From NCBI RefSeq assembly GCF_000768675.1, contig NZ_AVPI01000001.1, forward strand, positions 186,001-250,000: a stretch of 64,000 nucleotides of DNA. The letters are read 5' to 3'. The first letter of the stretch is position 1, and every line of letters starts with the position of its first letter. This document shows, in pieces, positions 47,489-56,546 of the stretch. The notes beneath the pieces are model-generated. The model was not told where the DNA came from. It saw only the letters and a list, made by a program, of their open reading frames with translations, and made no database searches. The translations under genes and the position numbers were made by a program. This stretch comes from Knoellia flava TL1. GTDB taxonomy: Bacteria; Actinomycetota; Actinomycetes; Actinomycetales; Dermatophilaceae.

Positions 47489-48166
47489 ATGATGCCTACC
47501 CTCGGCCCCGACTGGATGGACCCCCAGTGGCTCCTCGAACGCTTCGGCTCCCAGTTCTTCTGGGTGGGCGTCGCCATCGTCTTCATCGAGTGCGGCCTGC
47601 TCTTCCCGATCCTGCCGGGTGACTCGCTCCTCTTCTCGATCGGCCTCTTCATCGCCCGGGGCGACATCGACGTCAACATCTGGTTGGCCTGCCTCATCCT
47701 CAGCGCCGCCGCCTTCCTCGGCAACGTCACCGGCTACGAGATCGGGCGCGCCGTCGGTGCCCCGCTCTACGAGCGCGAGGGACGCTTCCTCAAGAAGAAG
47801 TACTTCGACCAGACCCACGCCTTCTTCGAGAAGCACGGAGCGAAGGCGCTCATCATCGGCCGGTTCGTGCCGATCGTGCGCACCTTCATCACCGTCGTCG
47901 CGGGCGTCTCGCGGATGGACCGCCGTCACTTCTTCGTGTGGAGCGCCGTCGGCGCCGTCCTGTGGGCGACCGGGCTCACCCTGCTCGGGCACGCGCTCGG
48001 TGGGGTGCAGTTCATCCACGACCACCTCGAGGCCGCGATCCTGCTCATCGTCGCCTTCTCGGTCCTGCCGATGGTCGTCGAGTTCCTCCGCCACCGCAGC
48101 GCCACCCGCACGGCCGTCGAGGAGACCGCGGAGGTCGTCGACGACCTCCGCCACGACGACGCCTGA
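47489..48166 (+). CDS. DedA-family membrane protein
   Basis: 225 residues with five to six hydrophobic segments. DedA marks: VFIECGLLFPILPGDSLLFS (E and PILPGD), NVTGYEIGRAVGAPLYEREG, and GRFVPIVRTFITVVAGVSRM (R-F-x-P-x3-R, then AG). Members are flippases for undecaprenyl phosphate or phospholipids and affect membrane potential. Start codons GTG 47486, ATG 47489 and ATG 47492 lie together with no clear ribosome site. The dispersed octamer 47468-47475 gives CATACC where a -10 element would sit for a leaderless message. Confidence 0.85.
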   Translation: MMPTLGPDWMDPQWLLERFGSQFFWVGVAIVFIECGLLFPILPGDSLLFSIGLFIARGDIDVNIWLACLILSAAAFLGNVTGYEIGRAVGAPLYEREGRFLKKKYFDQTHAFFEKHGAKALIIGRFVPIVRTFITVVAGVSRMDRRHFFVWSAVGAVLWATGLTLLGHALGGVQFIHDHLEAAILLIVAFSVLPMVVEFLRHRSATRTAVEETAEVVDDLRHDDA

Positions 48167-48211
48167 GGCGCGTTCCCGTCTGGTCCGCCTGCTCACGGCT
48201 AGGGTCGCGCC

Positions 48212-49174
48212 ATGACTGAGGCGTCGCGGGTCGCTGTGTACATCGACTTCGACAACGTGGTGATCTCGCACTACGACGACGTCCACGGCGCGGGCCGCTG
48301 GCGTGACGACAGGGCTCGAAACCACACCCCGAGCGGCAACGGTTCGGGGAGCGAGGTCTCCCAGCGACTGACCGCCGCCCACGTCGACCTCGGTGCAGTC
48401 ATCGACTACGCCTCGTCATTCGGCACTGTTGCGGTGACGCGCGCGTACGCCGACTGGTCGGTGCCCGCCAACGCCGCGTACCGGCAGGACCTCGTCGACC
48501 GCGCGGTCGACCTCGTCCAGCTCTTCGCCACGTCGGGCACCAAGAACGGTGCCGACATCCGCCTGTCCATCGACGCGGTCGACGACCTCTTCAAGCACGC
48601 CGACCTCACCCATGTCGTCATCGTCGGCGGCGACTCCGACTACATCCCGCTCGCCCAGCACTGCCGTCGGATGGGCCGTTTCGTGGTCGGCGTCGGGGTG
48701 TCCGGTTCGACGAGCCGCGCCCTGCGGTCGGCCTGCGACGCGTTCAGCTCCTACGACGACCTGCCGGGCCTGGACGACCCGTCCGCGCCGACGGCCGCCG
48801 TGACCGCACCTCCGCCGGCGAAGAAGGCCGCCCCCGCCAAGAAGACCGCAGCCACGAAGGCCGTTGCCAAGAAGTCGGCCTCGGCCAAGGTCACGGGGTC
48901 GCCGCCCGCCCCGGCCAAGACGGCCACCAAGACCAACGCGACGGCTGAGCCGCCCGGCACGAGGCTGTTGCGCCGGGCGATGCAGGTCGCGACCGCCCGC
49001 GAGGACGGCTGGCACGACTCGTCCAGCGTCAAGAACCAGATCCTGCGGCTTGACTCGGGCTTCAAGGAGAAGTCCTACGGCCACTCCTCGTTCCGTGCCT
49101 TTGTCGAGGCGCACCGGGGGCTCGTCGACACAAAACTCCTCGACAACGGCCAGATGCTTGTCCGCCTCCGCTGA
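48212..49174 (+). CDS. NYN-domain (PIN-like) RNase with LOTUS/OST-HTH domain
   Basis: 320 residues. The N-terminal NYN domain has VAVYIDFDN (D12, D14), DLVQLFATSGTKNGADIRLS (the conserved K-N-G-A-D) and VVIVGGDSDYIPLAQHCRRM, the acidic set of a metal-dependent nuclease. A 45-residue linker rich in Ala, Lys and Pro (AKKAAPAKKTAATKAVAKKS) follows, like histone H1 tails. The C-terminal about 80 residues (LLRRAMQVATAREDGWHDSS, FKEKSYGHSSFRAFVEAHR) match the OST-HTH/LOTUS RNA-binding domain. Likely acts on RNA. It has more A/T-ending codons than its neighbours and no copy of the dispersed octamer. Confidence 0.83.
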   Translation: MTEASRVAVYIDFDNVVISHYDDVHGAGRWRDDRARNHTPSGNGSGSEVSQRLTAAHVDLGAVIDYASSFGTVAVTRAYADWSVPANAAYRQDLVDRAVDLVQLFATSGTKNGADIRLSIDAVDDLFKHADLTHVVIVGGDSDYIPLAQHCRRMGRFVVGVGVSGSTSRALRSACDAFSSYDDLPGLDDPSAPTAAVTAPPPAKKAAPAKKTAATKAVAKKSASAKVTGSPPAPAKTATKTNATAEPPGTRLLRRAMQVATAREDGWHDSSSVKNQILRLDSGFKEKSYGHSSFRAFVEAHRGLVDTKLLDNGQMLVRLR

Positions 49175-49186
49175 GCCGCAGAGTCG

Positions 49187-49810
49187 TCAGAGGGTGATGA
49201 GTCCCTGCCCGTATGCCGCGGTGACGGCTGCCGTGCGGTCGGTCACCTCGAGCTTGGCGAAGATCCGCAGCAGGTGCGTCTTGACCGTCGCCTCGCCGAT
49301 GTAGAGCTCACGACCGACCTCGGCGTTCGAGAGCCCGCGGGCCACCGCCCGCAGCACCTCGAGCTCGCGCGGGGTCAGCTCGGAGCGCGCCGGGGCCCGC
49401 AGCCGTTCGGCGAGACGCGCCGCGACGGGAGAGGCGAGGACGGTCTCGCCCAGCGCCGCCCGCCGGATCGCGTCGGCGAGGACGTCGGGCGGGGTGTCCT
49501 TGAGCAGGTAGCCCCGGGCTCCCGACTCGACCGCCCGCACGATGTCGGCGTCGGTGTCGTAGGTCGTGAGGACGAGCACCTGCGGCGCGTCCGGCAGGTC
49601 ACGCAGCCTGGCGGTCGCGTCGGCTCCGTCCATGACCGGCATACGGAGGTCCATGAGGACGACGTCGGGCGAGAGACGCGGGGCGAGCGCCAGCGCCTCG
49701 GCTCCGTTGCCGGCCTCGCCGACGACCTCGACGTCGTCGAGCTCACCGAGGAGGGCGACCATGCCGGCCCGCACGACGGGGTGGTCGTCGACGACGAGGA
49801 CGCGGATCAT
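49187..49810 (-). CDS. Response regulator, NarL/LuxR family
   Basis: 207 residues. Receiver domain with D8-D9, phosphoacceptor D54 (VVLMDLRMP), T in VLTTYD and K in YLLKDTP. The C-terminal LuxR helix-turn-helix reads LTPRELEVLRAVARGLSNAE, VGRELYIGEATVKTHLL. Its ATG overlaps the histidine kinase stop by four bases. It is the last gene of a four-gene operon with an ABC transporter, the usual layout for systems that sense membrane or antibiotic stress. Confidence 0.92.
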   Translation of the reverse strand: MIRVLVVDDHPVVRAGMVALLGELDDVEVVGEAGNGAEALALAPRLSPDVVLMDLRMPVMDGADATARLRDLPDAPQVLVLTTYDTDADIVRAVESGARGYLLKDTPPDVLADAIRRAALGETVLASPVAARLAERLRAPARSELTPRELEVLRAVARGLSNAEVGRELYIGEATVKTHLLRIFAKLEVTDRTAAVTAAYGQGLITL

Positions 49811-51021
49811 CGGGGCAGCTCCATGACGAGTCGGGTGCCGCGGGGGTCCCCGCGGCCGATGCTCACCTCTCCGCCGAGCTCGGCGGCGCGGGCGCGCAGG
49901 CCGTCGAGGCCGAAGCCGGGCGGCGTGGTCGCGGGATCGAAGCCGGCACCGTCGTCGGTCACCTCGAGGGCGACCCGCTCGGGTTCGTAGGCGAGGGTCA
50001 CGGACGCGGACGACGCTCCGGAGTGCCGCCTCACGTTCGACAGCGCCTCCTGCACCCCGCGCAGCAGGACGACCTCGGCGTTGCCGCCGAGCGGTGCCGG
50101 CTCCCCCTCGACCGACGACGTGACCCGTATGCCGGTCTCTCGCGTCACCGTGTCGGTGAGCCTCACGAGGGCCTCCACGAGGGTGCGCGACTGGAGGTGG
50201 CCGGGCGTGAGCTCCGCGACGATGACCCGGGCCTCGGCGAGGTTGTCGACGGCCGTGCCCTCGATCATCGACAGTCGCTCGCGGGCCGTGGCGACGTCGC
50301 CGCGGTCGAGCGCCGAGGTCGCTGCCCGCGACAGCGCGATGACCGAGGTGAACCCCTGCGCCAGGGTGTCGTGGATCTCGCGCGAGAGGCGGCTGCGCTC
50401 GTCCTGCACGCCCTGTGCGCGCTCGACGGCGGCGAGCTGCGCCCGGGTCGACCGGAGCTCGTCGATGACGGCGGCCCGGCGCTCGGCCTCGCCGATGATG
50501 CGGTGGATGAACATGCCGAGCGCGGCCGAGAGCGCGAACGAGATGACGACCGAGACGAGCGCCCCGGGGACCTCGGCGCCGGGGTCGTCGGCGGGGGCGA
50601 CGGCAGCGGTGAAGAGCGCGAGCAGTGCAAGCCCCGTGCCGATGAGCGCCGGGCGCACCTCGAAGGTCGCCCAGATCTGCGGGAAGAGGCAGAAGAAGAG
50701 CAGCCACGACTCGAACTCGGGGTCGAGGGCGATGATCGTGAGGAGGCACGTCCAGGCACAGAGCTGGTAGAGGACGGCATACACGGTCTCCTCGCGCATG
50801 ATCGCGCGGCGACCGAAGAGCGTGTAGGCCAAGGCGACCCCGCCGAGAAGGACGAGGGTCGGCCAACGGCCGTGCGGGCCGGGCGGCTCGAGGAGGGCGA
50901 CGACGACGGCGGTCGCGACGAGGGCGTAGCAGCCGAGGTGCCACCACTTCGCCTGGCCGCGCCACACCGCCGCGAGCTGGTCGCTCGAGAGCTCAGCGGG
51001 CGGGGCGGGGGCCGGGTTCAC
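49807..51021 (-). CDS. Sensor histidine kinase, HisKA_3 type
   Basis: 404 residues from GTG 51021. About five membrane helices in the first 180 residues with little extracellular sequence, suggesting an intramembrane sensor. The dimerisation motif SREIHDTLAQGFTSVIALSR gives phospho-acceptor H217. The ATP-binding domain has VQEALSNVRRHSGASSASV (N box) and VTDDGAGFDP, then GFGLDGLRARA. It phosphorylates the overlapping response regulator. It sits seven bases after the ABC permease gene. Confidence 0.92.
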   Translation of the reverse strand: MNPAPAPPAELSSDQLAAVWRGQAKWWHLGCYALVATAVVVALLEPPGPHGRWPTLVLLGGVALAYTLFGRRAIMREETVYAVLYQLCAWTCLLTIIALDPEFESWLLFFCLFPQIWATFEVRPALIGTGLALLALFTAAVAPADDPGAEVPGALVSVVISFALSAALGMFIHRIIGEAERRAAVIDELRSTRAQLAAVERAQGVQDERSRLSREIHDTLAQGFTSVIALSRAATSALDRGDVATARERLSMIEGTAVDNLAEARVIVAELTPGHLQSRTLVEALVRLTDTVTRETGIRVTSSVEGEPAPLGGNAEVVLLRGVQEALSNVRRHSGASSASVTLAYEPERVALEVTDDGAGFDPATTPPGFGLDGLRARAAELGGEVSIGRGDPRGTRLVMELPR

Positions 51022-51028
51022 GGCGCCA

Positions 51029-51826
51029 TCATGTCGTGCCGCGCTTGAACCAGCGGAAGGTGAGGACGCAGAGGACGAGCCCGGCGACGGCCCAGACGCC
51101 GAGGAACATCGCGGTGCGCCCGTGCTCCCACGTCCCGGCCATCTCCATCGACGCGAGCTCGTCGGGGAAGAAGACCGAGCGCATGCCCTGCGCGATCCAC
51201 TTGAGCGGGAAGACCGACGCGATCTGCTGCACCCAGGTGGGGATGTCGGTGAAGGCGAAGTAGACGCCGGAGATGAACTGGAGGATGAGCATGGGCGCGA
51301 CGACGACCGCTCCCGCCGAGCGCGCCGACGCCAGCGAGCTGAAGGCCGTGCCGAGCACCGTCCCGGCGAAGACGCCGAGGCCGAAGACCCACAGGAACGT
51401 CAGCCAGCGAGACGCCGTGTCGGGCAGGTCGACGTCGAACGCGAACCGGGCGACGGCGAGCAGGAGGACCTGCTGGGCGAGCGCCGTCGTGGCCACGAGC
51501 CCGACCTTGCCGAGGAAGTAGGACACCGGCGGGATCGGGGTGCTGCGCAGCCGCTTGAGCGTCCCGTCGTCCCGCTCGACCGCCACCGACATTGCCATCG
51601 TCTGGAACGACGTGAGGAGGATGCCGGCCGAGATCATGCCCGGCAGGAAGAAGGTCGCGGCGTTCATCGGTGACCCGCTGGAGTCCATGACGTCGCCGAA
51701 GATGACCGAGAACAAGGTGAGCATGAGGATCGGGAAGAGGAAGGAGAAGAAGACCGACTCCTTCTCGCGGGAGTACATCTTGAGCTCGAGGACGGTGCGG
51801 TCGAGCCCCAGGGCGACGGCGTTCAT
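51029..51826 (-). CDS. ABC-2 type transporter permease
   Basis: 265 residues with six membrane helices, ABC-2 family. It starts LELKMYSREKESVFFSFLFP and has FFLPGMISAGILLTSFQTMA, VERDDGTLKRLRSTPIPPVS and a later WIAQGMRSVFFPDELAS. The permease and ATPase together export a drug, lipid or peptide. Overlaps the ATPase gene by four bases and is followed by the two-component genes, so substrate and signal may be the same. Confidence 0.9.
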   Translation of the reverse strand: MNAVALGLDRTVLELKMYSREKESVFFSFLFPILMLTLFSVIFGDVMDSSGSPMNAATFFLPGMISAGILLTSFQTMAMSVAVERDDGTLKRLRSTPIPPVSYFLGKVGLVATTALAQQVLLLAVARFAFDVDLPDTASRWLTFLWVFGLGVFAGTVLGTAFSSLASARSAGAVVVAPMLILQFISGVYFAFTDIPTWVQQIASVFPLKWIAQGMRSVFFPDELASMEMAGTWEHGRTAMFLGVWAVAGLVLCVLTFRWFKRGTT

Positions 51827-52713
51827 GCCGGAACCTTCCGTGTCGTGTCTGCCGGGGAGTCCGCGACGTGCTCGGTGACGTGCGGGGCGATGAGGGAGAG
51901 GTAGGTGTCCTCGAGCGAGGGGCGGCTCACGGCGAGCTCCGGCACCTCGCCGCCGAACCGCTCGGCGAGCCGCTGGACCTCGAGCGTCGGCGTGGACGTG
52001 ACCAGCGACCGGCGCTGCCCGTCCTCGGTCCACGACACCGTCGCCTCGTCGTCCGCCCTGCCGCCGAGGTTGGCCGGGGTGTCGAGGGCGAGGAGCCGTC
52101 CGGCAGCGATGACCCCGACGCGGTCGGCGAGGTGCTCCGCCTCGTCGAGGTAGTGGGTCGTGAGCAGGATCGTCGTGCCCTCGTCGGCGAGCGACCGGAT
52201 GAGGTCCCAGAAGTCGCGCCGGGCCTTCGGGTCGAACCCGGTCGTCGGCTCGTCGAGGAAGAGCAGCTCAGGCCGGCCGACGATGCCGAGACCGACGTCG
52301 AGCCGGCGGCGCTGGCCGCCCGAGAGCCCGGCGATGCGCTCGTCCGCCTTCTCCTGCAGGCCGACTGATGCGAGGACCTCGTCGACGCCGCGAGGGGTGG
52401 CGTAGGCCCGCGCGGTCGAGGACAGGATCTCTCGCGGGGTGAGCAGGTCGAGGCCGGACGAGGTCTGCAGGACGATGCCGATCCGGTTGCGCCAAGCACG
52501 GTCGGCGTCGCGCGGGTCGGTGCCGAGCACCTGCACAGTGCCGGCGTCGGCGGTGCGGAAGCCCTCGAGGATCTCCACGGTCGTCGTCTTGCCCGCACCG
52601 TTGGGACCGAGGAGGGCGAAGACCTCACCGGCCTCGATGTCGAGGTCGAGCTCGTCGACGGCGCGCTTGTCGCCATAGGTCTTGACGAGTCCGCGGATGC
52701 TGATCGCTGTCAT
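51823..52713 (-). CDS. ABC transporter ATPase, drug/lipid exporter type
   Basis: 296 residues. Walker A LLGPNGAGKTTTVEILEGF, Q-loop GIVLQTSSGLDLLTPREIL, signature GLSGGQRRRLDVGLGIVGRP, Walker B LLFLDEPTTGFDPKARRDFW and switch TTHYLDEAEHLADRV. This is the DrrA/CcmA-like group. First gene of the operon; its promoter should lie in 52714-52787, before the converging-side SDR gene end. Confidence 0.93.
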   Translation of the reverse strand: MTAISIRGLVKTYGDKRAVDELDLDIEAGEVFALLGPNGAGKTTTVEILEGFRTADAGTVQVLGTDPRDADRAWRNRIGIVLQTSSGLDLLTPREILSSTARAYATPRGVDEVLASVGLQEKADERIAGLSGGQRRRLDVGLGIVGRPELLFLDEPTTGFDPKARRDFWDLIRSLADEGTTILLTTHYLDEAEHLADRVGVIAAGRLLALDTPANLGGRADDEATVSWTEDGQRRSLVTSTPTLEVQRLAERFGGEVPELAVSRPSLEDTYLSLIAPHVTEHVADSPADTTRKVPA

Positions 52714-52787
52714 GCCTCCAGCATCCTCGGCTCGAGGGCCGCGCACACCGACCTTCGGGTGGATCGTGCGTCCACCGACCGGTGGAC

Positions 52788-53564
52788 TCAGAAGGTCGTG
52801 TAGCCGCCGTCGACGACGACGACGGAGCCGGTCATGAAGCTCGAGGCGTCGGAGGCGAGGTAGACCACGGTGGGGGCGATCTCCTCGGGGAGCGCGTAGC
52901 GCTGCATCGGGGCGTCGTCGATCCACCGGGGCTTGAACGCCGGGTCGTCGACGGGTGCCATCTCGGTCCTGACGTATCCCGGGGCGACGGCGTTGACGCG
53001 GATGCCGAGGGGTGCCCACTCCGCCGCGAGCGACTTCGTCAGCTGGTGCACGGCCGCCTTCGACGCGTTGTATGCCGGCTGCCACTGCGGGCGGTTGACG
53101 ATGAGTCCCGAGATGGAGCCGATGTTGACGATGACGCCGCTGCCCCGGTCGGCGAAGTGTCGGCCGGCGACCTGGCTCATGAGCCACAGGCCCCGGACGT
53201 TGGTGTCGAAGACCTCGTCCCACTCGTCGTCGGGGACCTCGAGCGCAGGGCGGTGGACGCAGGCGCCGGCATTGTTGACGAGGACGTCGAGCCGGCCGGT
53301 CGCCTCGACCGCGGCCTCGACGGCTCGGGTCACACTGTCGCGGTCGGTGACGTCGAGCCCGAGCCCGACGACGGTGCGTCCGGTCTCGGCGGCGAGGTCG
53401 GCGGCAGCGTCCCGCGAGGCCGCCTCGTCACGGGCGCCGATGACGACGTCGGCCCCGGCCTCGGCGAGCGCGCGGGCGAAGGCGAGGCCGAGCCCGCGGT
53501 ATCCGCCGGTGACGAGCGCCGTGCGGCCGGCGAGCGAGAACGTGTCGAGAACAGTCGGACTCAT
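52788..53564 (-). CDS. Short-chain dehydrogenase/reductase
   Basis: 258 residues, classical SDR. NAD(P)-binding TGGYRGLG (with the T-G-x3-G-x-G pattern), LVNNAGACVHRPALEVPDDE, catalytic Ser in NIGSISGLIVNRPQWQPAYN and YNASKAAVHQLTKSLAAEWA (Y-x3-K), plus IRVNAVAPGYVRTEMA. The W-Q-P-A-Y before the catalytic Tyr is like gluconate and sugar-alcohol dehydrogenases; the substrate is not fixed. It has its own upstream region with an inverted repeat. Confidence 0.88.
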   Translation of the reverse strand: MSPTVLDTFSLAGRTALVTGGYRGLGLAFARALAEAGADVVIGARDEAASRDAAADLAAETGRTVVGLGLDVTDRDSVTRAVEAAVEATGRLDVLVNNAGACVHRPALEVPDDEWDEVFDTNVRGLWLMSQVAGRHFADRGSGVIVNIGSISGLIVNRPQWQPAYNASKAAVHQLTKSLAAEWAPLGIRVNAVAPGYVRTEMAPVDDPAFKPRWIDDAPMQRYALPEEIAPTVVYLASDASSFMTGSVVVVDGGYTTF

Positions 53565-53588
53565 GCCCGCCATTCTGTCCTCGGCATT

Positions 53589-53603
53589 CCCACCCGAGGT
53601 GGG
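53589..53603. promoter_or_regulatory. Inverted repeat upstream of the SDR gene
   Basis: CCCACC-CGA-GGTGGG, 24 bases before the SDR start. A related GGTGGGAA occurs again at about 53619-53626, so two half-sites resemble each other. It is a possible operator; no adjacent regulator suggests a candidate protein. Confidence 0.25.
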
Positions 53604-53689
53604 TTTGTCGCACTGGAGGTGGGAACCGTTGTGCTCCGAAGTGCGAGGTTCCTGGGTGAAGTCACCCACAGCCCACGCCCGGCCCAGCG

Positions 53690-54115
53690 TCAGCCGGCGG
53701 AGAGCTCCTGCCGCAGCACGATCCGGGTCCACGAGCCGAGGTAGAGGACGTGACCCGAGCCCATCGGCTGCCCGGTCTCGATCGGGTCGTCGGGGATGTC
53801 GCCGACCCTCGGCGACACATAGGTGCCGTTGGCCGAGCCGAGGTCCTCGACGACCCAGCCCAGCCCGTGTCGGGTCAGCTGCGCGTGCCGTCGGCTCACA
53901 CCGGCATCACCGTCGCAGTCGATGTGCGGGGCGACCGACATCGCCTCGCTGTGACGACCGATGAGCACCTGGCTGTTGCGCAGCGGCACCACGGTCGGCG
54001 GACCGAACGCGGGCAGCCGGTCGGGGCTGCTCTGGCACTCGTACCACTGCGGGTCCACCCAGACCTCGGCCACCCACGGGGCGGCTGCGGAGCGGCGGCC
54101 GGGGAGGATCGTCAC
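53690..54115 (-). CDS. FHA-domain protein
   Basis: 141 residues from GTG 54115. The C-terminal 95 residues form a forkhead-associated domain that binds phosphothreonine: VLIGRHSEAMSVAPHIDCDG, GVSRRHAQLTRHGLGWVVED and LGSANGTYVSPRVGD. Ser/Arg/His and Asn-Gly positions needed for phospho-binding are intact. It follows the LemA gene by 11 bases, so it may help link a Ser/Thr kinase pathway to that membrane protein. Confidence 0.87.
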   Translation of the reverse strand: MTILPGRRSAAAPWVAEVWVDPQWYECQSSPDRLPAFGPPTVVPLRNSQVLIGRHSEAMSVAPHIDCDGDAGVSRRHAQLTRHGLGWVVEDLGSANGTYVSPRVGDIPDDPIETGQPMGSGHVLYLGSWTRIVLRQELSAG

Positions 54116-54126
54116 AGGGGCGGGCC

Positions 54127-54876
54127 TCAGGTACGCGGAGCGGGCGGGGCCGCGGGGCCGTCGCCCGGGTTCGCGGGCTCGATCGGCTGCGTCTGCCCGA
54201 CCGTCGGCGTCGCCTCCGGCGTGGCCGGCGTCTGGGCCGGCGACTGCTGGCCGGGCGGGGTCGAGGCGCTGGGTGCCGTCGGGGCGTAGCCGCTCGGCGG
54301 CGGGATGGTCGCGTCGCGCTGGCCGAAGTCGACCTTGGGAGCCTCGCGCTGCTCACCGACGGCCTCGAAGTACTCGGCCTGCTTGATCCCGAACATGCCC
54401 GCGATGAAGTTCGTCGGCACCGTCTCGACCTTGGTGTTGAGGTCGCGGACGGTCGCGTTGTAGTAGCGGCGGGCCGAGGCGATGCGGTCCTCGGTGCTCG
54501 TCAGCTCCTGCTGGAGGGCCATGAAGTTCTGGTTGGCCTTGAGGTCGGGGTAGGCCTCGGCGATGGCGAGGAGGCGACCGAGCGCCTGGCTGAGCATGTT
54601 CTCGCTCTCGGCCTGCTGGCCCGGCGACTGGTTCGGGGCCATCGCCGCCGAACGCGCCTTGATGACGTCCTCGAGGGTGCCCCGCTCGTGGGCGGCGTAG
54701 CCCTTGACCGTCTCGACGAGGTTGCCGATGAGGTCGTGGCGTCGCGTGAGCTCGACGTCGATCTGCCGCCACGCCTCCTGCACGAGGTTGCGCAGCTTGA
54801 TGAGGCCGTTGTACATCCCGACGACCACGCCGACGAGCAGCAGGACGACGACGATGATGATGATGGCGGTGATCAT
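54127..54876 (-). CDS. LemA-family membrane protein
   Basis: 249 residues. One N-terminal helix (IIIIVVVLLLVGVVVGMYNG), then the LemA signature NLVQEAWRQIDVELTRRHDL, IGNLVETVKGYAAHE, AEAYPDLKANQNFMALQQEL and ARRYYNATVRDLNTKVETVP. A Pro/Thr/Gln-rich tail of about 70 residues follows, longer than usual. The role of LemA is unclear; it is a helical bundle exposed outside the membrane. First of a two-gene unit with the FHA protein. Confidence 0.9.
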   Translation of the reverse strand: MITAIIIIVVVLLLVGVVVGMYNGLIKLRNLVQEAWRQIDVELTRRHDLIGNLVETVKGYAAHERGTLEDVIKARSAAMAPNQSPGQQAESENMLSQALGRLLAIAEAYPDLKANQNFMALQQELTSTEDRIASARRYYNATVRDLNTKVETVPTNFIAGMFGIKQAEYFEAVGEQREAPKVDFGQRDATIPPPSGYAPTAPSASTPPGQQSPAQTPATPEATPTVGQTQPIEPANPGDGPAAPPAPRT

Positions 54877-54988
54877 GGGAACTCCCCTGTCGGTGGCGCT
54901 TCGCTCGCGATCCTAGGACCTGTATGCCGTCCGCCCGGGGATGCGCGCACGTTCGGCTCGGACGGCGCTCGGGACGGCGGCGTCCGGC

Positions 54989-55543
54989 TCAGGCGAGTCC
55001 GAGGTCCTCGAGCCCGAAGGCGTGTCGGTAGCCCAGACCCGCCTCGTCGAAGACCTGCGCCGCGCCGGTCGCCCGGTCGGCGATGGTCGCGACGCCGACG
55101 ACGGTGGCACCGGCTTCCTTCGCGGCGTTCGCGGCGTCGAGCGGGGAGCCCCCCGTCGTCGACGTGTCCTCGACGATGAGCACCCGTCGACCCTCGATCG
55201 ACGGCCCCTCGATGCGCTGCTGGAGTCCGTGCGCCTTGCCGGCCTTGCGGACGACGAAGGCGTCGAGGCGCTCCCCGGCAGCCGCGGCCGCGTGGAGCAT
55301 CGAGGTCGCGACCGGGTCGGCGCCGAGGGTGAGACCGCCGACGGCGTCGAACTCGAGGTCGGCGACGAGGTCGCGCATGACCCGACCCACGAGCGGGCTC
55401 GCCTCACCGTCCAGGGTGATCCGCCGCAGGTCGACGTAGTAGTCGGCCTCCTTGCCCGACGAGAGGGTGACGCGGCCGTGGACGATGGCCTTGTCCTTGA
55501 TGATCTCGAGCAGGCGGGCGCGGTCGGCGGCGATGTCAGTCAC
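54989..55543 (-). CDS. pyrE: Orotate phosphoribosyltransferase
   Basis: 184 residues from GTG 55543. It makes orotidine monophosphate from orotate and PRPP in pyrimidine synthesis. Motifs: VTLSSGKEADYYVDLRRITL (orotate site), GGLTLGADPVATSMLHAA, VVRKAGKAHGLQQRIEG (the catalytic Lys loop) and the PRPP signature RVLIVEDTSTTGGSPLDAAN. A longer frame to 55813 exists but the extra residues do not match the family. The neighbouring SDR gene ends 26 bases upstream on the same strand. Confidence 0.96.
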   Translation of the reverse strand: MTDIAADRARLLEIIKDKAIVHGRVTLSSGKEADYYVDLRRITLDGEASPLVGRVMRDLVADLEFDAVGGLTLGADPVATSMLHAAAAAGERLDAFVVRKAGKAHGLQQRIEGPSIEGRRVLIVEDTSTTGGSPLDAANAAKEAGATVVGVATIADRATGAAQVFDEAGLGYRHAFGLEDLGLA

Positions 55544-55569
55544 GGCCCCGAGGCTACCGACCCCGGGGC

Positions 55570-56340
55570 TCAGCCCGCCGACGGGCGGTGCGCGCCCTTC
55601 GACACCGCTCGCACGAGCGGGCGCGGCGCGAGGCGGGCAGCCGCCACGGCGACCTTGTAGAGCGGGCTCGGCACCGAGACGACCTTGCCCTTCGCCACGT
55701 CGGCGAGGGCGTCGCGGACGAGCCTGGGCGCGTCGAGCCAGACGAACTCGGGCAGCCTCGACATGTCGACGTCGGCCCGCTCGTGGAACTCCGTGTGCGT
55801 GAAGCCCGGGCACAGGGCCGTGACCGTGACTCCCGACCCTGCGAGCTCCGCGGCGAGACCCTCGCTGAAGACGGTGACGAAGGCCTTGTCCGCCGAGTAG
55901 GTCCCCGAAGCGATGAACGACGCCACCGACGACACGTTGACGATCGCGCCCCGGCCGCGGTCCCTCATGGCCCGGCCCGCGGCGTGCGACAGGACGAGCA
56001 CGGCCCGCGCGAGCACGTCGAACTGGGCCTCCTCGTCGGCGATGTTGTGGTCGAGGAAGGCGCCCTTGAGCGAGAAGCCCGCGTTGTTGACGAGCAGGTC
56101 CACCGGCCGCTCGACCGACCCCACCCGTTCGGCCACCCTTCCCATCGCCTCCCGGTCCGTGAGGTCTGCGGGGAGCACCTCGACCTCCACTCCGTGGCGC
56201 GCCCGGAGCTCGTCGGCGAGCGCCTCGAGCCGGGTGACCTCGCGGGCGACGAGCACGAGATCGTCGCCGCGGGCGGCGAGCTGGACGGCGAACTCACGGC
56301 CGATGCCGGCGGTGGCGCCCGTGACGAGTGCGGTGCTCAT
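55570..56340 (-). CDS. Short-chain dehydrogenase/reductase (DltE/YqjQ-like)
   Basis: 256 residues. TGATAGIGREFAVQLAARGD (cofactor loop), VLPADLTDREAMGRVAERVG, LLVNNAGFSLKGAFLDHN, catalytic VNVSSVASFIASGTYSADKA (Ser and Y-x3-K) and CPGFTHTEFHERADVD. The C-terminal helix carries basic residues (VAAARLAPRPLVRAVSKGAH). Substrate unknown. Placed just before pyrE on the same strand and possibly cotranscribed. Confidence 0.87.
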   Translation of the reverse strand: MSTALVTGATAGIGREFAVQLAARGDDLVLVAREVTRLEALADELRARHGVEVEVLPADLTDREAMGRVAERVGSVERPVDLLVNNAGFSLKGAFLDHNIADEEAQFDVLARAVLVLSHAAGRAMRDRGRGAIVNVSSVASFIASGTYSADKAFVTVFSEGLAAELAGSGVTVTALCPGFTHTEFHERADVDMSRLPEFVWLDAPRLVRDALADVAKGKVVSVPSPLYKVAVAAARLAPRPLVRAVSKGAHRPSAG

Positions 56341-56546
56341 GGCGACACCGTATGCCGGACCCTCACCGTCCCGACCGGCTCCGTGACCGACGTCGTATGC
56401 CGTCCGCGCACCTCGACTGCCCGTCGAGGGCCTCGTCGCGCGCGTCGAGGCCTGCAGCCGGGGTACTACGACCATCGCCCAATGGCACGCGCCCCCGGGT
56501 CCGGATGACGCTGATCACCTCACCTCCCCCCGACCAAGGAGACATC

